From Xanthomonas arboricola pv. guizotiae (GTDB lineage Bacteria; Pseudomonadota; Gammaproteobacteria; Xanthomonadales; Xanthomonadaceae): a stretch of DNA of 64,000 nt. This document shows positions 15,933-24,230 of this stretch, in pieces (within the stretch, counting starts at the first letter, position 1; every line of letters starts with the position of its first letter). A model generated the notes under the pieces. That model was not told the DNA's origin, made no database searches, and saw only the letters and a program-made list of their open reading frames with translations. Made by a program: the position numbers and the translations under genes. Location: positions 1 through 64,000 of the forward strand of contig NZ_MDSK01000004.1 in the NCBI RefSeq assembly GCF_002940205.1, given 5' to 3'.

Positions 15933-17183
15933 TCACCAATGCCGATAGCGCTGCTGCCGGAACCACAGCGTTCCCAGCCATTTGCTCCCTGCGCTGACCG
16001 GCAGGCCGGCGTGCAGCGAGTCGGGGTCGGGGCGGCCATCGGCATGCAGATTGTCGAAGCACACCACCGACCCGGCACGTGGGCGCACGCGTACGCCCAC
16101 GACCGGGAAGTCGGTGTCGCCACCCGCGTCGACGTCGTTGAGGTAGACACAGGCGGTGCGCAGGCGATTGCCGGCAGTGGGGCGGTCGGCCGCGATCGTG
16201 CCGGGCGGCAGGTAGTCGCGATGCGCGCGGTACTGCTCACCCGGCGCGTAGCACAGCACCGATAGCGCTTCGGCATGGGTCAGCGGCAGCTGCGCACAGG
16301 CCGCCACGCGCGCCTGCGCCGCACGCGCGGCAAAGTCTTCGAGGATGGGGTCCAGGGTGGCGCCGCGGCTGGTGCGGATCGGCGCGCGGCGCGTGCTCGC
16401 ATCGTCGGGGTCGACCACCTCGGAGGCGCGCAGGTGCGGCCGCGCCAGCAACATCAACAGGCGGCACTCGTCAGCAGACAGCACGCCGCAGACTTCTTCG
16501 ATCATGGGCGCGTCGTGGCGGCGCGTTGCGACATGTCGGGCAGCGAAACGGATGCGGGGATCGTCGCCGAGCGGATCCGGCGGCGTGATCCGCACGGCAG
16601 GCGCCGCGGCGATACCCAGCGGCTGCAATTGCCGCGGCAGCTGCGCCGCAGCGTCGGGTTGCGGCGGGACGCCTTCGCCACGCAGCAGACGCTCGGCCAA
16701 TAGCGCGGCAGCCAGTGCGTCACCGGCTGCGGCGGCGCGCTCCAGCAAGGCAACGCAGCTGCGTTGCTGCGCGGGGTGATCGATCCGGCCGTGCTGGATG
16801 GCCAGCGCGCGCAGCGCAGGCGGGTAGTTGGCTGCGGCCGCTGCATGCAAGCGGGATTGCGCCTGCGTGTCGAGCATCAACGGGGCGTCGGTGATGGCCA
16901 CGGTCGCCAACAGGTAGCGCGCTGCCGCAACATCCTGGCGCTCGGCGTGTTGCCAGTGCTCCTGCGCACGGGCCAGGTCCACCTCGCAACCCACACCGTA
17001 GGCCAGCATGCGGCCGGCTTCGATTTGCGCGCCGGCATCGCCTGCGGCCGCACTGCGCGTGTACCACGCCAGCGCCTGCTCGGGCTGCCCGGTACGCACC
17101 AATGCATGTGCCAGCGCCGTCATTGCCGCGGGTTGGGCGGTCTGTGCGGCCTGGGTGAGCTGCTGGAGGGACGGTGCCTGCAT
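15933..17183 (-). CDS. Sel1-like repeat protein with C-terminal 2-oxoglutarate/Fe(II) hydroxylase domain
   Basis: The 416-residue protein has an N-terminal half of Sel1/TPR-like helical repeats (about 10-170, with A-x-x-G-x-x-x-A patterns). The C-terminal domain is of prolyl-4-hydroxylase type, with iron ligands H321-R-D323 and H391 and a 2-oxoglutarate-binding K401. The spacing H-x-D-x67-H-x9-K is normal for the family. It probably hydroxylates a protein residue, with the repeats recruiting the substrate. There is no signal peptide, so it is cytoplasmic. It lies alone between the dehydrogenase and a YgjP-type gene. Confidence 0.85.
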   Translation of the reverse strand: MQAPSLQQLTQAAQTAQPAAMTALAHALVRTGQPEQALAWYTRSAAAGDAGAQIEAGRMLAYGVGCEVDLARAQEHWQHAERQDVAAARYLLATVAITDAPLMLDTQAQSRLHAAAAANYPPALRALAIQHGRIDHPAQQRSCVALLERAAAAGDALAAALLAERLLRGEGVPPQPDAAAQLPRQLQPLGIAAAPAVRITPPDPLGDDPRIRFAARHVATRRHDAPMIEEVCGVLSADECRLLMLLARPHLRASEVVDPDDASTRRAPIRTSRGATLDPILEDFAARAAQARVAACAQLPLTHAEALSVLCYAPGEQYRAHRDYLPPGTIAADRPTAGNRLRTACVYLNDVDAGGDTDFPVVGVRVRPRAGSVVCFDNLHADGRPDPDSLHAGLPVSAGSKWLGTLWFRQQRYRHW

Positions 17184-17300
17184 GGAGGCATTCTAGGAGA
17201 GGCCGGCAACCCTGTCGTGCCTGATCCCAGGCGGGCGCCGCTGCGGTCCGCGTAGGCCGACGGCAGCCTCGCCGAGATCAATGCAGGTCGTGCGTCCCCG

Positions 17301-17332
17301 GCGACCACCGGTCGCCCTGGACCGGTGGTCGC
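17301..17332 (-). terminator. Hairpin downstream of the YgjP-like gene
   Basis: A perfect 13-bp inverted repeat (GCGACCACCGGTC, 6-base loop, GACCGGTGGTCGC) begins 34 bases past the stop at 17366. No T-run follows. It is very stable and may act as a terminator or an mRNA 3'-end stabiliser. Confidence 0.55.
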
Positions 17333-17365
17333 AGCGATGGGCTGCCTCGTCTAGCCGGTGCGCGA

Positions 17366-17866
17366 TCAAGCATCGGCGGACAGCGCAAGGTGGGTCAGAT
17401 ACAGGCGCAGGTCGAACTCCAGTTGGTGGTAGTCCGGGCTCATGTGGTTGCACAGCTGGTAGAAGGCCTTGTTGTGATCGGCCTCTTTCAGATGCGCCAG
17501 CTCGTGGGCGACGATCATCTGCAGGAACGGTTCGGGCGCATCGCGGAAGATCGAGGCGATGCGGATCTCGCGGCTGGCCTTGAGCCGGCTGCCGTGGACG
17601 CGCGAGATCGCCGTATGCGTACCCAGCGCATGCTTCACCACCTGCAGATGGTTGTCGTAGAGCGCCTTGTGCAGGGTGGGCGAGGAGCGCATGTAGCGCT
17701 CCTTCATGGCCTTGACGTAGTCGTACAACTGCCGGTCGGTGCGGATGCTGTGGCGATCCGGGTAGCGGCGTGCCAGCACCAGGGCAAGTTTGTCCTGCGC
17801 GATCAGCTCGCGCACCTGATCCAGGACGGCGGGCGGGTAACCGGCGAGATAGCGAAGAGTGTCCAT
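17366..17866 (-). CDS. YgjP-like zinc metallopeptidase-domain protein
   Basis: The 166-residue protein has H-E-L-A-H at 121-125 with a third histidine at 131 ([10 protein letters not shown]), the pattern of the YgjP/SprT-like gluzincin family (DUF45). The N-terminal part is a helical domain with V-K-A-M-K-E-R-Y. The start at 17866 (M-D-T-L-R-Y) is preferred to a GC-rich nine-residue extension. These proteins are cytoplasmic putative proteases of unknown substrate. The gene stands alone. Confidence 0.82.
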   Translation of the reverse strand: MDTLRYLAGYPPAVLDQVRELIAQDKLALVLARRYPDRHSIRTDRQLYDYVKAMKERYMRSSPTLHKALYDNHLQVVKHALGTHTAISRVHGSRLKASREIRIASIFRDAPEPFLQMIVAHELAHLKEADHNKAFYQLCNHMSPDYHQLEFDLRLYLTHLALSADA

Positions 17867-18068
17867 GCCAATCGATTGCTGCGAGCTGCGCATGATCGCC
17901 GATGCAGGCGCTGCTGGCGAATCTGCACGCGCGAATGTGGCGTCATGTGTCAGGCGTATTCACGAATGCGGCACATCCGGGTGCGTAGCGTGCAGCGCAT
18001 GTTTTGCGGCACGACCGCGCAAGCACACGGCTGAACACGGCATCGTGCCGGATGAGGAGACAACAAAC

Positions 18069-18242
18069 ATGATCAAGTGGGCCATTATTTTCGCCATCAT
18101 CGGACTGATTGCCGGTGCGCTCGGGTTTGGCGGCATGGCGGGCGCTGCAATGGGGATTGCCAAGTTCCTGTTCTGGGCCGGCATCATCATCGCCATCGTG
18201 CTGTTCGTGCTCGGCATGACGATCGCCAAAAAGGTGACCTGA
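18069..18242 (+). CDS. DUF1328 (UPF0391) small membrane protein
   Basis: The 57-residue protein consists almost entirely of two hydrophobic helices (about 4-24 and 30-50) with Gly-rich packing (G-F-G-G-M-A-G-A), ending A-K-K-V-T. It matches the DUF1328 family of inner-membrane peptides, often linked to envelope stress. GAGGAG lies 10-15 bases upstream of the ATG at 18069, which sets the start. The upstream in-frame extension to 17859 is not credible. A strong terminator follows at 18299. Confidence 0.88.
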   Translation: MIKWAIIFAIIGLIAGALGFGGMAGAAMGIAKFLFWAGIIIAIVLFVLGMTIAKKVT

Positions 18243-18298
18243 CGCCCGAGGCGTACGTCGGTATGCGGTTCGCCTGCCGGCTACAGCGGCCGGAGTGC

Positions 18299-18328
18299 AA
18301 AGGAGCGGCCAGTGGCCGCTCCTTTTTT
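18299..18328 (+). terminator. Rho-independent terminator of the DUF1328 gene
   Basis: A 12-bp stem (arms 18299-18310 and 18314-18325, core GGAGCGGCC/GGCCGCTCC) with a 3-base loop runs directly into TTTTTT on the plus strand. Confidence 0.93.
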
Positions 18329-18415
18329 GTTCCTGCAAGCTGATCAACCGACGCAACGACAAGCAAGGCCGCAAGCGAGGTCTAGCGCAGGGCGACTGAC
18401 GCGCTCCTGCGCGGC

Positions 18416-18670
18416 TCAGACGCCGGTGTCTTCGGCAGTGGTGTGCAGGGCGATATTGAGTTGATCGATGGTCACGATCCAGTCGGCATCGTCGAGGCGC
18501 TCTTCACGCAGCAGCTGGGCCTGCGCCGGCGTCCAGAATGGCGCTTCCTCCAGGCGCATGTCGCCCGGCAGCGAAGAATGTTCATCGATGAAGCTGCGGA
18601 TGCTGGCCTCATCCGACGGCAGGCCCAACTGGGCGAATAATTCGGAGAACGGGTGGACGGGTTGTTCCAT
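18416..18670 (-). CDS. DUF2789 family protein
   Basis: The 84-residue protein begins M-E-Q-P-V-H-P-F at 18670, behind the ribosome site GAGGAAG. The sequence L-F-x-Q-L-G-L-P-S-D and P-F-W-T-P-A-Q-A-x-x-L-R-E is typical of DUF2789, a small helical family of gammaproteobacteria with unknown function. The frame extends upstream to 18955 but only as shadow. It is convergent with the DUF1328 gene. No cofactor motif is seen. Confidence 0.85.
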   Translation of the reverse strand: MEQPVHPFSELFAQLGLPSDEASIRSFIDEHSSLPGDMRLEEAPFWTPAQAQLLREERLDDADWIVTIDQLNIALHTTAEDTGV

Positions 18671-18800
18671 TGCGACTTCCTCGAAGAGTGCGAATGGGAG
18701 CATGCTAAAGCACCTGGTTTGAGCACGCCGTGCACGTGCGGCCTGGATTTGCCAAGCGCATTCCCATATTTCAGTTGCGAGCAGACAAGCCGAGGCGAAC

Positions 18801-19067
18801 ATGGCGACCGGATGGGCAGGTGATGGGGCGGTGCAGGACCAGATCGATGCGACTGTCGAGGATGCGATCAAGCGCGCGCGGAGCCAGCTGCATCGGGGCC
18901 CGAGCCTGACACGCTGCGAAGAGTGCGATGCGCCCATTCCCGAGGCGCGCCGCAAGGCCGTGCCGGGCGTGCACCTGTGCGTGAACTGTCAGCAGGCGCA
19001 CGACCAGGAGCAGGCGGCGCAAGGGGGCTACAACCGTCGGGGCAGCAAGGACAGCCAGCTGCGTTGA
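18801..19067 (+). CDS. DksA/TraR-type C4 zinc-finger protein
   Basis: The 88-residue protein carries a single C4 zinc finger, C39-x2-C42 and C60-x2-C63, in the arrangement R-C-E-E-C ... L-C-V-N-C. It is preceded by a short helical segment with Asp/Glu (E-D-A-I-K-R-A-R). It resembles the short YbiI/TraR branch rather than full DksA (about 150 residues), because the long coiled coil that enters the RNA polymerase secondary channel is missing. A role in transcription is possible but unproved. It is divergent from the DUF2789 gene. Confidence 0.85.
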   Translation: MATGWAGDGAVQDQIDATVEDAIKRARSQLHRGPSLTRCEECDAPIPEARRKAVPGVHLCVNCQQAHDQEQAAQGGYNRRGSKDSQLR

Positions 19068-19223
19068 TTGCCACGCGGCTTCAGGCCAACCGGCAAACGA
19101 CTGCGCTTGCCGCCAGGCGGCTGCGGGCATCGCTCGGGTCTACATGCGACATTCGCACGCCGTGTCCTTGCGACGCCCGACCGAGTCACCCGATAACGGC
19201 TCACTACGTTTTCTCAGACGCCC

Positions 19224-19847
19224 TCAGTTGGCGTTGAAGTGGCTGGTCTCGCGCCAACGGCGCGTGGTGCGCTGGAAGAACAGGCTGTTGGGAACCTGCA
19301 GCACGCTGCCGGCGTGGTCGCCGGTTTCTTCCAGGGTCGTGTAAATCACGTTGATGTCGATCACCCGGCCCTTCAGGCCGGGCTTGTCGCCGCCTTCCAG
19401 CAGTTCGATGTGGTCGTGCAGACGGAACGGGCGCGTGGTGATGATCAGGAAGGTGCAGAAGATATTGGACAGCACGCTCCACGCCGCGAAGAACGCCACC
19501 GCACCGACTGCCGCGAATCCGGTGAACGCGGTCCACAAGGTGCCGCTGGAGACGCCCAGCACGTTCAGCACCGTCAGCACCGCAGTGACAGAGATGACGA
19601 AGCTGCCCACGCGACGGATACCGATCATCATTTCCGCCGGCAGGCTGTAGCGCGTACACAGGCGGCGCAGCACTTGCCGCAGCAGTAACCGAACCAGCGC
19701 GGCAACGGCGAGGATCAGCACGATCTGGACCGTCAACACTGCCACGGTCAGCCACTGCGGATTCCAGTGCGGCAGCAGGCTACGGATCATGGTGGGCAAA
19801 GCGTCGGACGCGGACATCGGATCGTGCAGGTTCACAGTGACGCCCAT
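19224..19847 (-). CDS. Small mechanosensitive ion channel (MscS family)
   Basis: The 207-residue protein has two or three membrane helices (about 30-52, 72-92 and a Gly/Ala-rich pore-like helix 95-120, F-A-A-V-G-A-V-A-F-F-A-A-W-S), followed by the MscS beta domain (R-P-F-R-L-H-D-H-I-E-L). It ends soon after this domain, so the usual C-terminal alpha/beta vestibule is shortened. It should act as a tension-gated inner-membrane channel. The start is uncertain: ATG at 19847 or 19817, neither with a clear ribosome site. Confidence 0.82.
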   Translation of the reverse strand: MGVTVNLHDPMSASDALPTMIRSLLPHWNPQWLTVAVLTVQIVLILAVAALVRLLLRQVLRRLCTRYSLPAEMMIGIRRVGSFVISVTAVLTVLNVLGVSSGTLWTAFTGFAAVGAVAFFAAWSVLSNIFCTFLIITTRPFRLHDHIELLEGGDKPGLKGRVIDINVIYTTLEETGDHAGSVLQVPNSLFFQRTTRRWRETSHFNAN

Positions 19848-20251
19848 TGTAACGGGGGCGTCATTGCGCGGCCGGTGCGCGGGGTGAACGCGCGCCCGGC
19901 GGCGGCAGCGAGATTGAGTCAAGGGTGCTGCGATGGATTGCGGCATTGCAGCTGTGCGTGGCCGGAGGCGCTCGCCGCTTTTCCACCCACATCGATGGAG
20001 GCCGACACAGCGATACGGCAGCGACCCAGTCCTGCGATGACGCTGCAACCGGTCAACGCGTTGAACTGCTGCCATGCGCGGACAACGCGACAACGCGCCG
20101 CCACAGCTGCCCGGCGCGGCGGACCGGCAACTTCCCAGCACCGGCGAGGCCCGTCGGGCGGCGGCGCAATAGGTTTGTCGGCCGCTCCTGAAACCCTGCT
20201 CGAAAAATACCTGGGTCCGGTTTAAACCTTTGCGCTGCCTGGCGCATCCAA
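19848..20251. other. Divergent intergenic region, MscS channel / ECF sigma
   Basis: These 404 bases between divergent genes should hold both promoters. Near the sigma gene, TGAAACC at 20189-20195 and GGTCC at 20214-20218 are 18 bases apart, which loosely resembles an ECF-type promoter and could mean autoregulation, but I cannot support it further. No gene, RNA or strong hairpin is seen. Confidence 0.4.
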
Positions 20252-20257
20252 GTGGAT

Positions 20258-20845
20258 ATGCTCGACACCTCCATGCCCATCGATGCCTCGGCTTGTGACG
20301 GTCCGGCCGGCCGCGACGACGCGGCGCTGGCGCGTGCCGCCGCCGGCGGCGATCGCACCGCCTACGAGGCCATCTACCGCCGGCATGCGCCGCGCCTGTA
20401 TGCGGTGGTGTGGCGTCTGTGCGGCGGCAATGCGGCGCGTGCCGACGATGTGCTGCAGGAGACCTTCATTGCCGCGTGGAAGGCGTTGCCGCAATTCCGC
20501 TTCCAGAGCGCGCTGGGCACCTGGCTGCACCGGCTGGCCGTCAATACGGCCTTGATGGAGCTGCGGGCGCGCCCGGTTGCGGGCGATCAGATGGTGGACG
20601 ATGCCGATGGCGAGATCCTCGCTGCCGTTCCAGGCGCCGCAGCCTGCCACGCCACCCGGATGGATCTGGAGCGCGCGCTGGAGACGCTGCCGCCGCGCGC
20701 ACGCGCGGTGCTGGTGCTGCACGATATCGAAGGCTGGAAACACCAGGAAATTGCCGACCAACTGCAGATGGCGGTCGGCAGTTCCAAGGCGCAACTGCAT
20801 CGCGCGCGCGGCCTGCTGCGCGTGCGGCTGGGAGATATTGCATGA
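20258..20845 (+). CDS. ECF-type RNA polymerase sigma factor
   Basis: The 195-residue protein has sigma region 2 (about 30-100: A-Y-E-A-I-Y-R-R-H-A, A-D-D-V-L-Q-E-T-F-I-A-A-W, G-T-W-L-H-R-L-A-V-N) and region 4 (about 135-192: L-P-P-R-A-R-A-V-L-V-L-H-D-I-E-G-W, with an A-V-G-S-S-K-A-Q-L-H-R-A-R helix-turn-helix). No region 1.1 or 3 is present, as expected for group 4. The ATG at 20258 is chosen over a GTG six bases earlier. Its stop overlaps the next start (ATGA). The downstream protein is the likely anti-sigma factor. Confidence 0.92.
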   Translation: MLDTSMPIDASACDGPAGRDDAALARAAAGGDRTAYEAIYRRHAPRLYAVVWRLCGGNAARADDVLQETFIAAWKALPQFRFQSALGTWLHRLAVNTALMELRARPVAGDQMVDDADGEILAAVPGAAACHATRMDLERALETLPPRARAVLVLHDIEGWKHQEIADQLQMAVGSSKAQLHRARGLLRVRLGDIA

Positions 20846-21375
20846 ACCACGATCCGCTCGATCCGTCCGCAACCGATGACGCTGCGTTGTCCGCGCGTCT
20901 GCGTGCGTTGCCGCAACAACGTCAGCCACCGGCGCAGCTCTGGGAGCGCATCGCGCCCGCACTGACGCCGCACACCAACGTGGTTGCGCTGCAGCCGCGC
21001 CGCCGGCGTGCCTGGGCCTGGCCCGCGTTCGGCGTGGCGCTTGCCGCCGCGCTGGTGGTGGTGGCGATCGTGCCAGGGCTCGATCGCTCGACCAAGACGC
21101 CAGCGCCAGCGTCGGCGCGCCCTGGCCTGGTGGCGCAGGCACAGGCAATGGCCGGGCAGTACCGGCAGGCCATCGATGCAGTGCCGGTGCAGCAGGTGCC
21201 GGCCGATCTGCGCCCGGCGCTGGCCGAGCTGGACCAGAGTACGCAGGCCATCCACGCCGCCATCGCGCAGAGTCCGCGCTCTGCATTCCTGTTGTCGCAG
21301 CTGCAACGCACCTATGCCAAGCGCCTGCAACTGACCCGTCTTGCCGCGCAGGGCGAGACGTCCCTTCCAAGCTGA
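20842..21375 (+). CDS. Probable membrane anti-sigma factor
   Basis: The 177-residue protein has a short cytoplasmic N-terminus, one membrane helix (about 62-80, W-A-W-P-A-F-G-V-A-L-A-A-A-L-V-V-V) and a periplasmic helical tail rich in Gln and Ala. It overlaps the sigma gene by four bases. The zinc-binding H-x3-C-x2-C motif of many anti-sigma factors is absent. I assign it from its position and topology rather than a strong family match. The tail could sense envelope damage. Confidence 0.72.
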   Translation: MNHDPLDPSATDDAALSARLRALPQQRQPPAQLWERIAPALTPHTNVVALQPRRRRAWAWPAFGVALAAALVVVAIVPGLDRSTKTPAPASARPGLVAQAQAMAGQYRQAIDAVPVQQVPADLRPALAELDQSTQAIHAAIAQSPRSAFLLSQLQRTYAKRLQLTRLAAQGETSLPS

Positions 21376-21380
21376 GGAGC

Positions 21381-22271
21381 ATGCCCATGCGTTACGCCCA
21401 TCTATCCGTGTTGTTGCTGCTTGCGTTTTGCGCACTGCCGGCGGCAGCGCAGACCACCGTGAAGCAGAGCCATCCGCTGACGCGCGGCGGGCGCGTGGAA
21501 CTGGACAACCTCGCCGGGCAGATCCGCGTGCGCGGCTGGGACCGCAACGACGTGGCGCTGACCGGCACCCTGGGCGAGGGGCAGCGCCTGGAGGTGGATG
21601 AGAGCCCGGACCGGCTGCAGTTCGAGGTGATCTACCCGCGTAACAACCGCAACAGCAGGGGTGCCCAACTGGAGCTGCGGGTTCCGCGCGCGGCGCTGCT
21701 GGAGGTGGAGGCGGTGAGTGCCTCGGTGGATGTCGATCAGGTCGATCTGGCGCGGTTGCAGCTCAAGTCGGTCAGCGGCAACGTGGTCGCAGCCGGACGC
21801 GCCAGGGAAGCGCACCTGGAAACCGTCAGCGGCGCGCTGCGCAGCACGGTGGCCAGCGCACGGCTGAGCCTGGGCACGGTCAGTGGGCAGATCGATGCGC
21901 CGGCCGGCGCCAGCGGCGTAGTGTCGGTCGAGTCCGTCTCCGGCCAGATCCGCATCGGCGCGGGACAAGTGTCGCAGCTGCGCGCCGAGAGCGTGTCCGG
22001 CGCAACGGCGCTGACGGTGGCCGGTCTGGCGCCGGGCGGCAGCATCGCTGCAGAGAGCGTCAGTGGCACGATCAGCCTGGGCGTGCCGCGCAACGTGTCG
22101 GCAGCGCTGCGGGTGGAGGTGTTCAGCGGCGACATCCGTTCGGTGGCCGGGCAGGTGGAGCGGCCGGAGTACGGCCCGGGCAAGCGCCTGAGAACCCGGC
22201 TGGGGGCCGGCAATGGCGACATCAAACTGGAATCGCATTCCGGCTCGGTGCGCATCGATTACGGCAACTGA
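21381..22271 (+). CDS. Secreted DUF4097-family beta-repeat protein
   Basis: The 296-residue protein has a signal peptide cleaved near A-A-A-Q (about 24). The rest is a beta-solenoid-like series of short repeats containing V-S-G at regular intervals (S-V-S-G-N, T-V-S-G-A, T-V-S-G-Q, S-V-S-G-Q, S-V-S-G-T), typical of DUF4097. GAGGAG lies just upstream of the ATG at 21381, and only 5 bases separate it from the anti-sigma gene, so the three form one operon. It is probably periplasmic. The family role is unclear, although members often accompany sigma/anti-sigma pairs. Confidence 0.85.
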   Translation: MPMRYAHLSVLLLLAFCALPAAAQTTVKQSHPLTRGGRVELDNLAGQIRVRGWDRNDVALTGTLGEGQRLEVDESPDRLQFEVIYPRNNRNSRGAQLELRVPRAALLEVEAVSASVDVDQVDLARLQLKSVSGNVVAAGRAREAHLETVSGALRSTVASARLSLGTVSGQIDAPAGASGVVSVESVSGQIRIGAGQVSQLRAESVSGATALTVAGLAPGGSIAAESVSGTISLGVPRNVSAALRVEVFSGDIRSVAGQVERPEYGPGKRLRTRLGAGNGDIKLESHSGSVRIDYGN

Positions 22272-22301
22272 GCGGCTGCGCCAACTGTGGCCGGAAACGA
22301 A

Positions 22302-22325
22302 CGTGCCACCTTGCGGTGGCACGTC
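22302..22325. terminator. Hairpin between convergent genes
   Basis: A perfect 10-bp stem (ACGTGCCACC, loop TTGC, GGTGGCACGT) follows the DUF4097 stop at 22271 and lies 29 bases past the stop of the small gene at 22355. It could end both transcripts, although no T-run follows. Confidence 0.6.
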
Positions 22326-22354
22326 GGTACAACGCTGCGGCTTGCGGGTGACGC

Positions 22355-22540
22355 TTAGGCGATCTTGTCGCCGTCGTTACGCGCGGGGCCGAAGTTGGTG
22401 GTGAGCACTTCGATCCGGCCGCCGGTCTTGCGGAACGCGGCGATGTCGGCAGCGATGCGCTCACGACTGAGCGGCTGCGACTTGCCTTCGCTGCGAGCGA
22501 TGCTGGGCTGGGATTTCTGCTTGGTCGCGGGACGTGCCAT
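22355..22540 (-). CDS. Small basic conserved-type hypothetical protein
   Basis: The 61-residue basic peptide starts M-A-R-P-A-T-K-Q-K-S, with A-A-D-I-A-A-F-R-K-T-G-G-R-I-E-V-L as its most structured part, a predicted helix and strand. The start at 22540 is preceded by CAGGAGG and preferred over 22573. I cannot assign a family. Size and charge would fit a nucleic-acid-binding or ribosome-associated peptide, but that is only a guess. It lies between convergent terminator-like sequence and the Hsp70 gene. Confidence 0.6.
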   Translation of the reverse strand: MARPATKQKSQPSIARSEGKSQPLSRERIAADIAAFRKTGGRIEVLTTNFGPARNDGDKIA

Positions 22541-22729
22541 GTGGCCTCCTGTAGCGGGGAAGTGCGGTGACACCGCGTGCGGCTAGGGTGGCGCGCGCGG
22601 AAGCGGTGTCGAGAGGTGCGGTCGCGTTCGGTGCGCAATCGCGGCGGCACGGCAAGCGTGCCTTGCTGACAAGCCGGCTAAGCGGTATGCAGCAACCGCG
22701 CATTGTAAGGGATGCGGACGCGCGTTGCC

Positions 22730-24106
22730 TTAACCGTCCGACGGACGGGCCTGGCGTGCCGCCGCCCAGGCCAGGCCCTGCACCACGCCGAAGGACGGAT
22801 CGCCCTGCACCAGGCGCGATTGCGGGAACGCGGCTGCCACCGTGTCGCGGATATAGCCGGCACGCGACATGCCGCCGGTCAGGAACAGCGTGGCCGGCGG
22901 CGCGTCCAGGTCGGCACGGACCTGCGCAAGCAAGCCTTCCAGTTCGCCCAGGTAGCTGGAAGCGGACGCAACCAGCGCGCTGGCCTGCACCTCCACCTCC
23001 AGCCCGCGTTCGATGAAGTCCAGCCCGGCCTGGTGCCGGTCGCGCTCGCTGAGCGCGATCTTGCAGGCTTCCACGCCGCGGTACAGGCGCGCAGTGTTGC
23101 CGGTGTCCTGCAGCGCCTGCAGGCGCTTGTCGAACGGGGCGGGGACGTCCTGGTATTTGTGCAGGCGGAATTCGCGCTGGCGGGTCATGTCCTGCACCAT
23201 CGCCGCTTCCACGTAATGGTGGGAGGGCACGCGGGTGATGCCGCGGCCGAACAGCGGCATGTAGGCGGCCAGGCTTAGCGCCAGATCGATATCGGTACCG
23301 CCGCGCGCGATGCCCCAGGCGCGGTGCACCTGCGGCGCGGCGCTGCCGCCGACGCTGGCATGGGCGATGTCGGTGGTGCCGCCGCCGATGTCCACCACCA
23401 CGGTGTCGTGACGGCTGTCGTGGCTGACGTGGTAATGCATTGCGGCCGCTGCCGGTTCTTCGAGGAAATCCACGCTGTCGAAGCCGGCCGCGATGGCGGC
23501 GGTCTGCAGAATCTCCAGCGCCTGGGCGTTGCCGGCCTCGCCGATGGAACTGCGGAACTGCACCGGGCGGCCCAGCGTGGCACTGCGGATATTGATGTCG
23601 AACTGGCGCGAGGCGGTGAGCCGGATGTGTTCCAGCACGTGCGTGGCGATGCCGGTGATGGTCTGGCGCGCACGCGGATGCAGGTTGTAGCCCAGCATCG
23701 ACTTGGGGCTCTGCACCAGGCTGCCTTCGCCTTCCAGGAAATACGCATCCAGCGCGTCGTCGCCGTAGACCGCGTTCTGCAGCAGGGCGGCGGAGCTGCG
23801 CGGTTCGCGCACCTGCTCTTCCATCCACTGGCGGCGCACGATGCGGATCGCGTCGCGGCGCAGGCTGTCGGTGCTGGACGTGCGGCCGGCCGCGGCGGCG
23901 TCGCGACGGCCGGAGTCGATCAGCCGCTCGACCTCGTATTCCAGCGCCGGGGTCAGGCTGAAATCGTCCGGGTCGCGCATGGTCTCGGGGAAATACACCG
24001 TGGTGCGGAACTGCAGGGCCTCGCCGAAGCGCACCGGTACCACCTGGCCATCGACGATCGCCGCAGCGGCGGAGTTGCTGGTACCGAAGTCGATGCCGAG
24101 TTTCAT
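22730..24106 (-). CDS. Hsp70-family ATPase (YegD-like, no substrate domain)
   Basis: The 458-residue protein has the actin/Hsp70 ATPase signature: phosphate 1 loop D-F-G-T-S-N-S at 6-12 and phosphate 2 loop V-D-I-G-G-G-T-T-D near 222, with E-E-P-A-A-A between them. It stops where the substrate-binding domain of DnaK would begin, as in E. coli YegD (about 450). Such proteins are taken to be chaperone-like ATPases without a classical lid. No co-chaperone gene is nearby. The ATG at 24106 directly precedes the first strand (M-K-L-G-I-D-F-G-T), so the start is firm. Confidence 0.88.
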   Translation of the reverse strand: MKLGIDFGTSNSAAAAIVDGQVVPVRFGEALQFRTTVYFPETMRDPDDFSLTPALEYEVERLIDSGRRDAAAAGRTSSTDSLRRDAIRIVRRQWMEEQVREPRSSAALLQNAVYGDDALDAYFLEGEGSLVQSPKSMLGYNLHPRARQTITGIATHVLEHIRLTASRQFDINIRSATLGRPVQFRSSIGEAGNAQALEILQTAAIAAGFDSVDFLEEPAAAAMHYHVSHDSRHDTVVVDIGGGTTDIAHASVGGSAAPQVHRAWGIARGGTDIDLALSLAAYMPLFGRGITRVPSHHYVEAAMVQDMTRQREFRLHKYQDVPAPFDKRLQALQDTGNTARLYRGVEACKIALSERDRHQAGLDFIERGLEVEVQASALVASASSYLGELEGLLAQVRADLDAPPATLFLTGGMSRAGYIRDTVAAAFPQSRLVQGDPSFGVVQGLAWAAARQARPSDG

Positions 24107-24230
24107 GCAGGCGGGCCTGTGAGCGGGCCGCGCACTTTACACCTTCTGCCGCCGGCGACGGCCGTCGCGCTGGGTTCGGACGTCGCAGCGGCCGAACTGC
24201 CGCATGCCCGCAGGCACGCGGCACACCCGA

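Noticed and set aside
20189-20218. ECF-type promoter (TGAAACC and GGTCC) upstream of the sigma gene
   Set aside because: The -10 element and spacing do not match a known consensus well enough to call without alignment of relatives.
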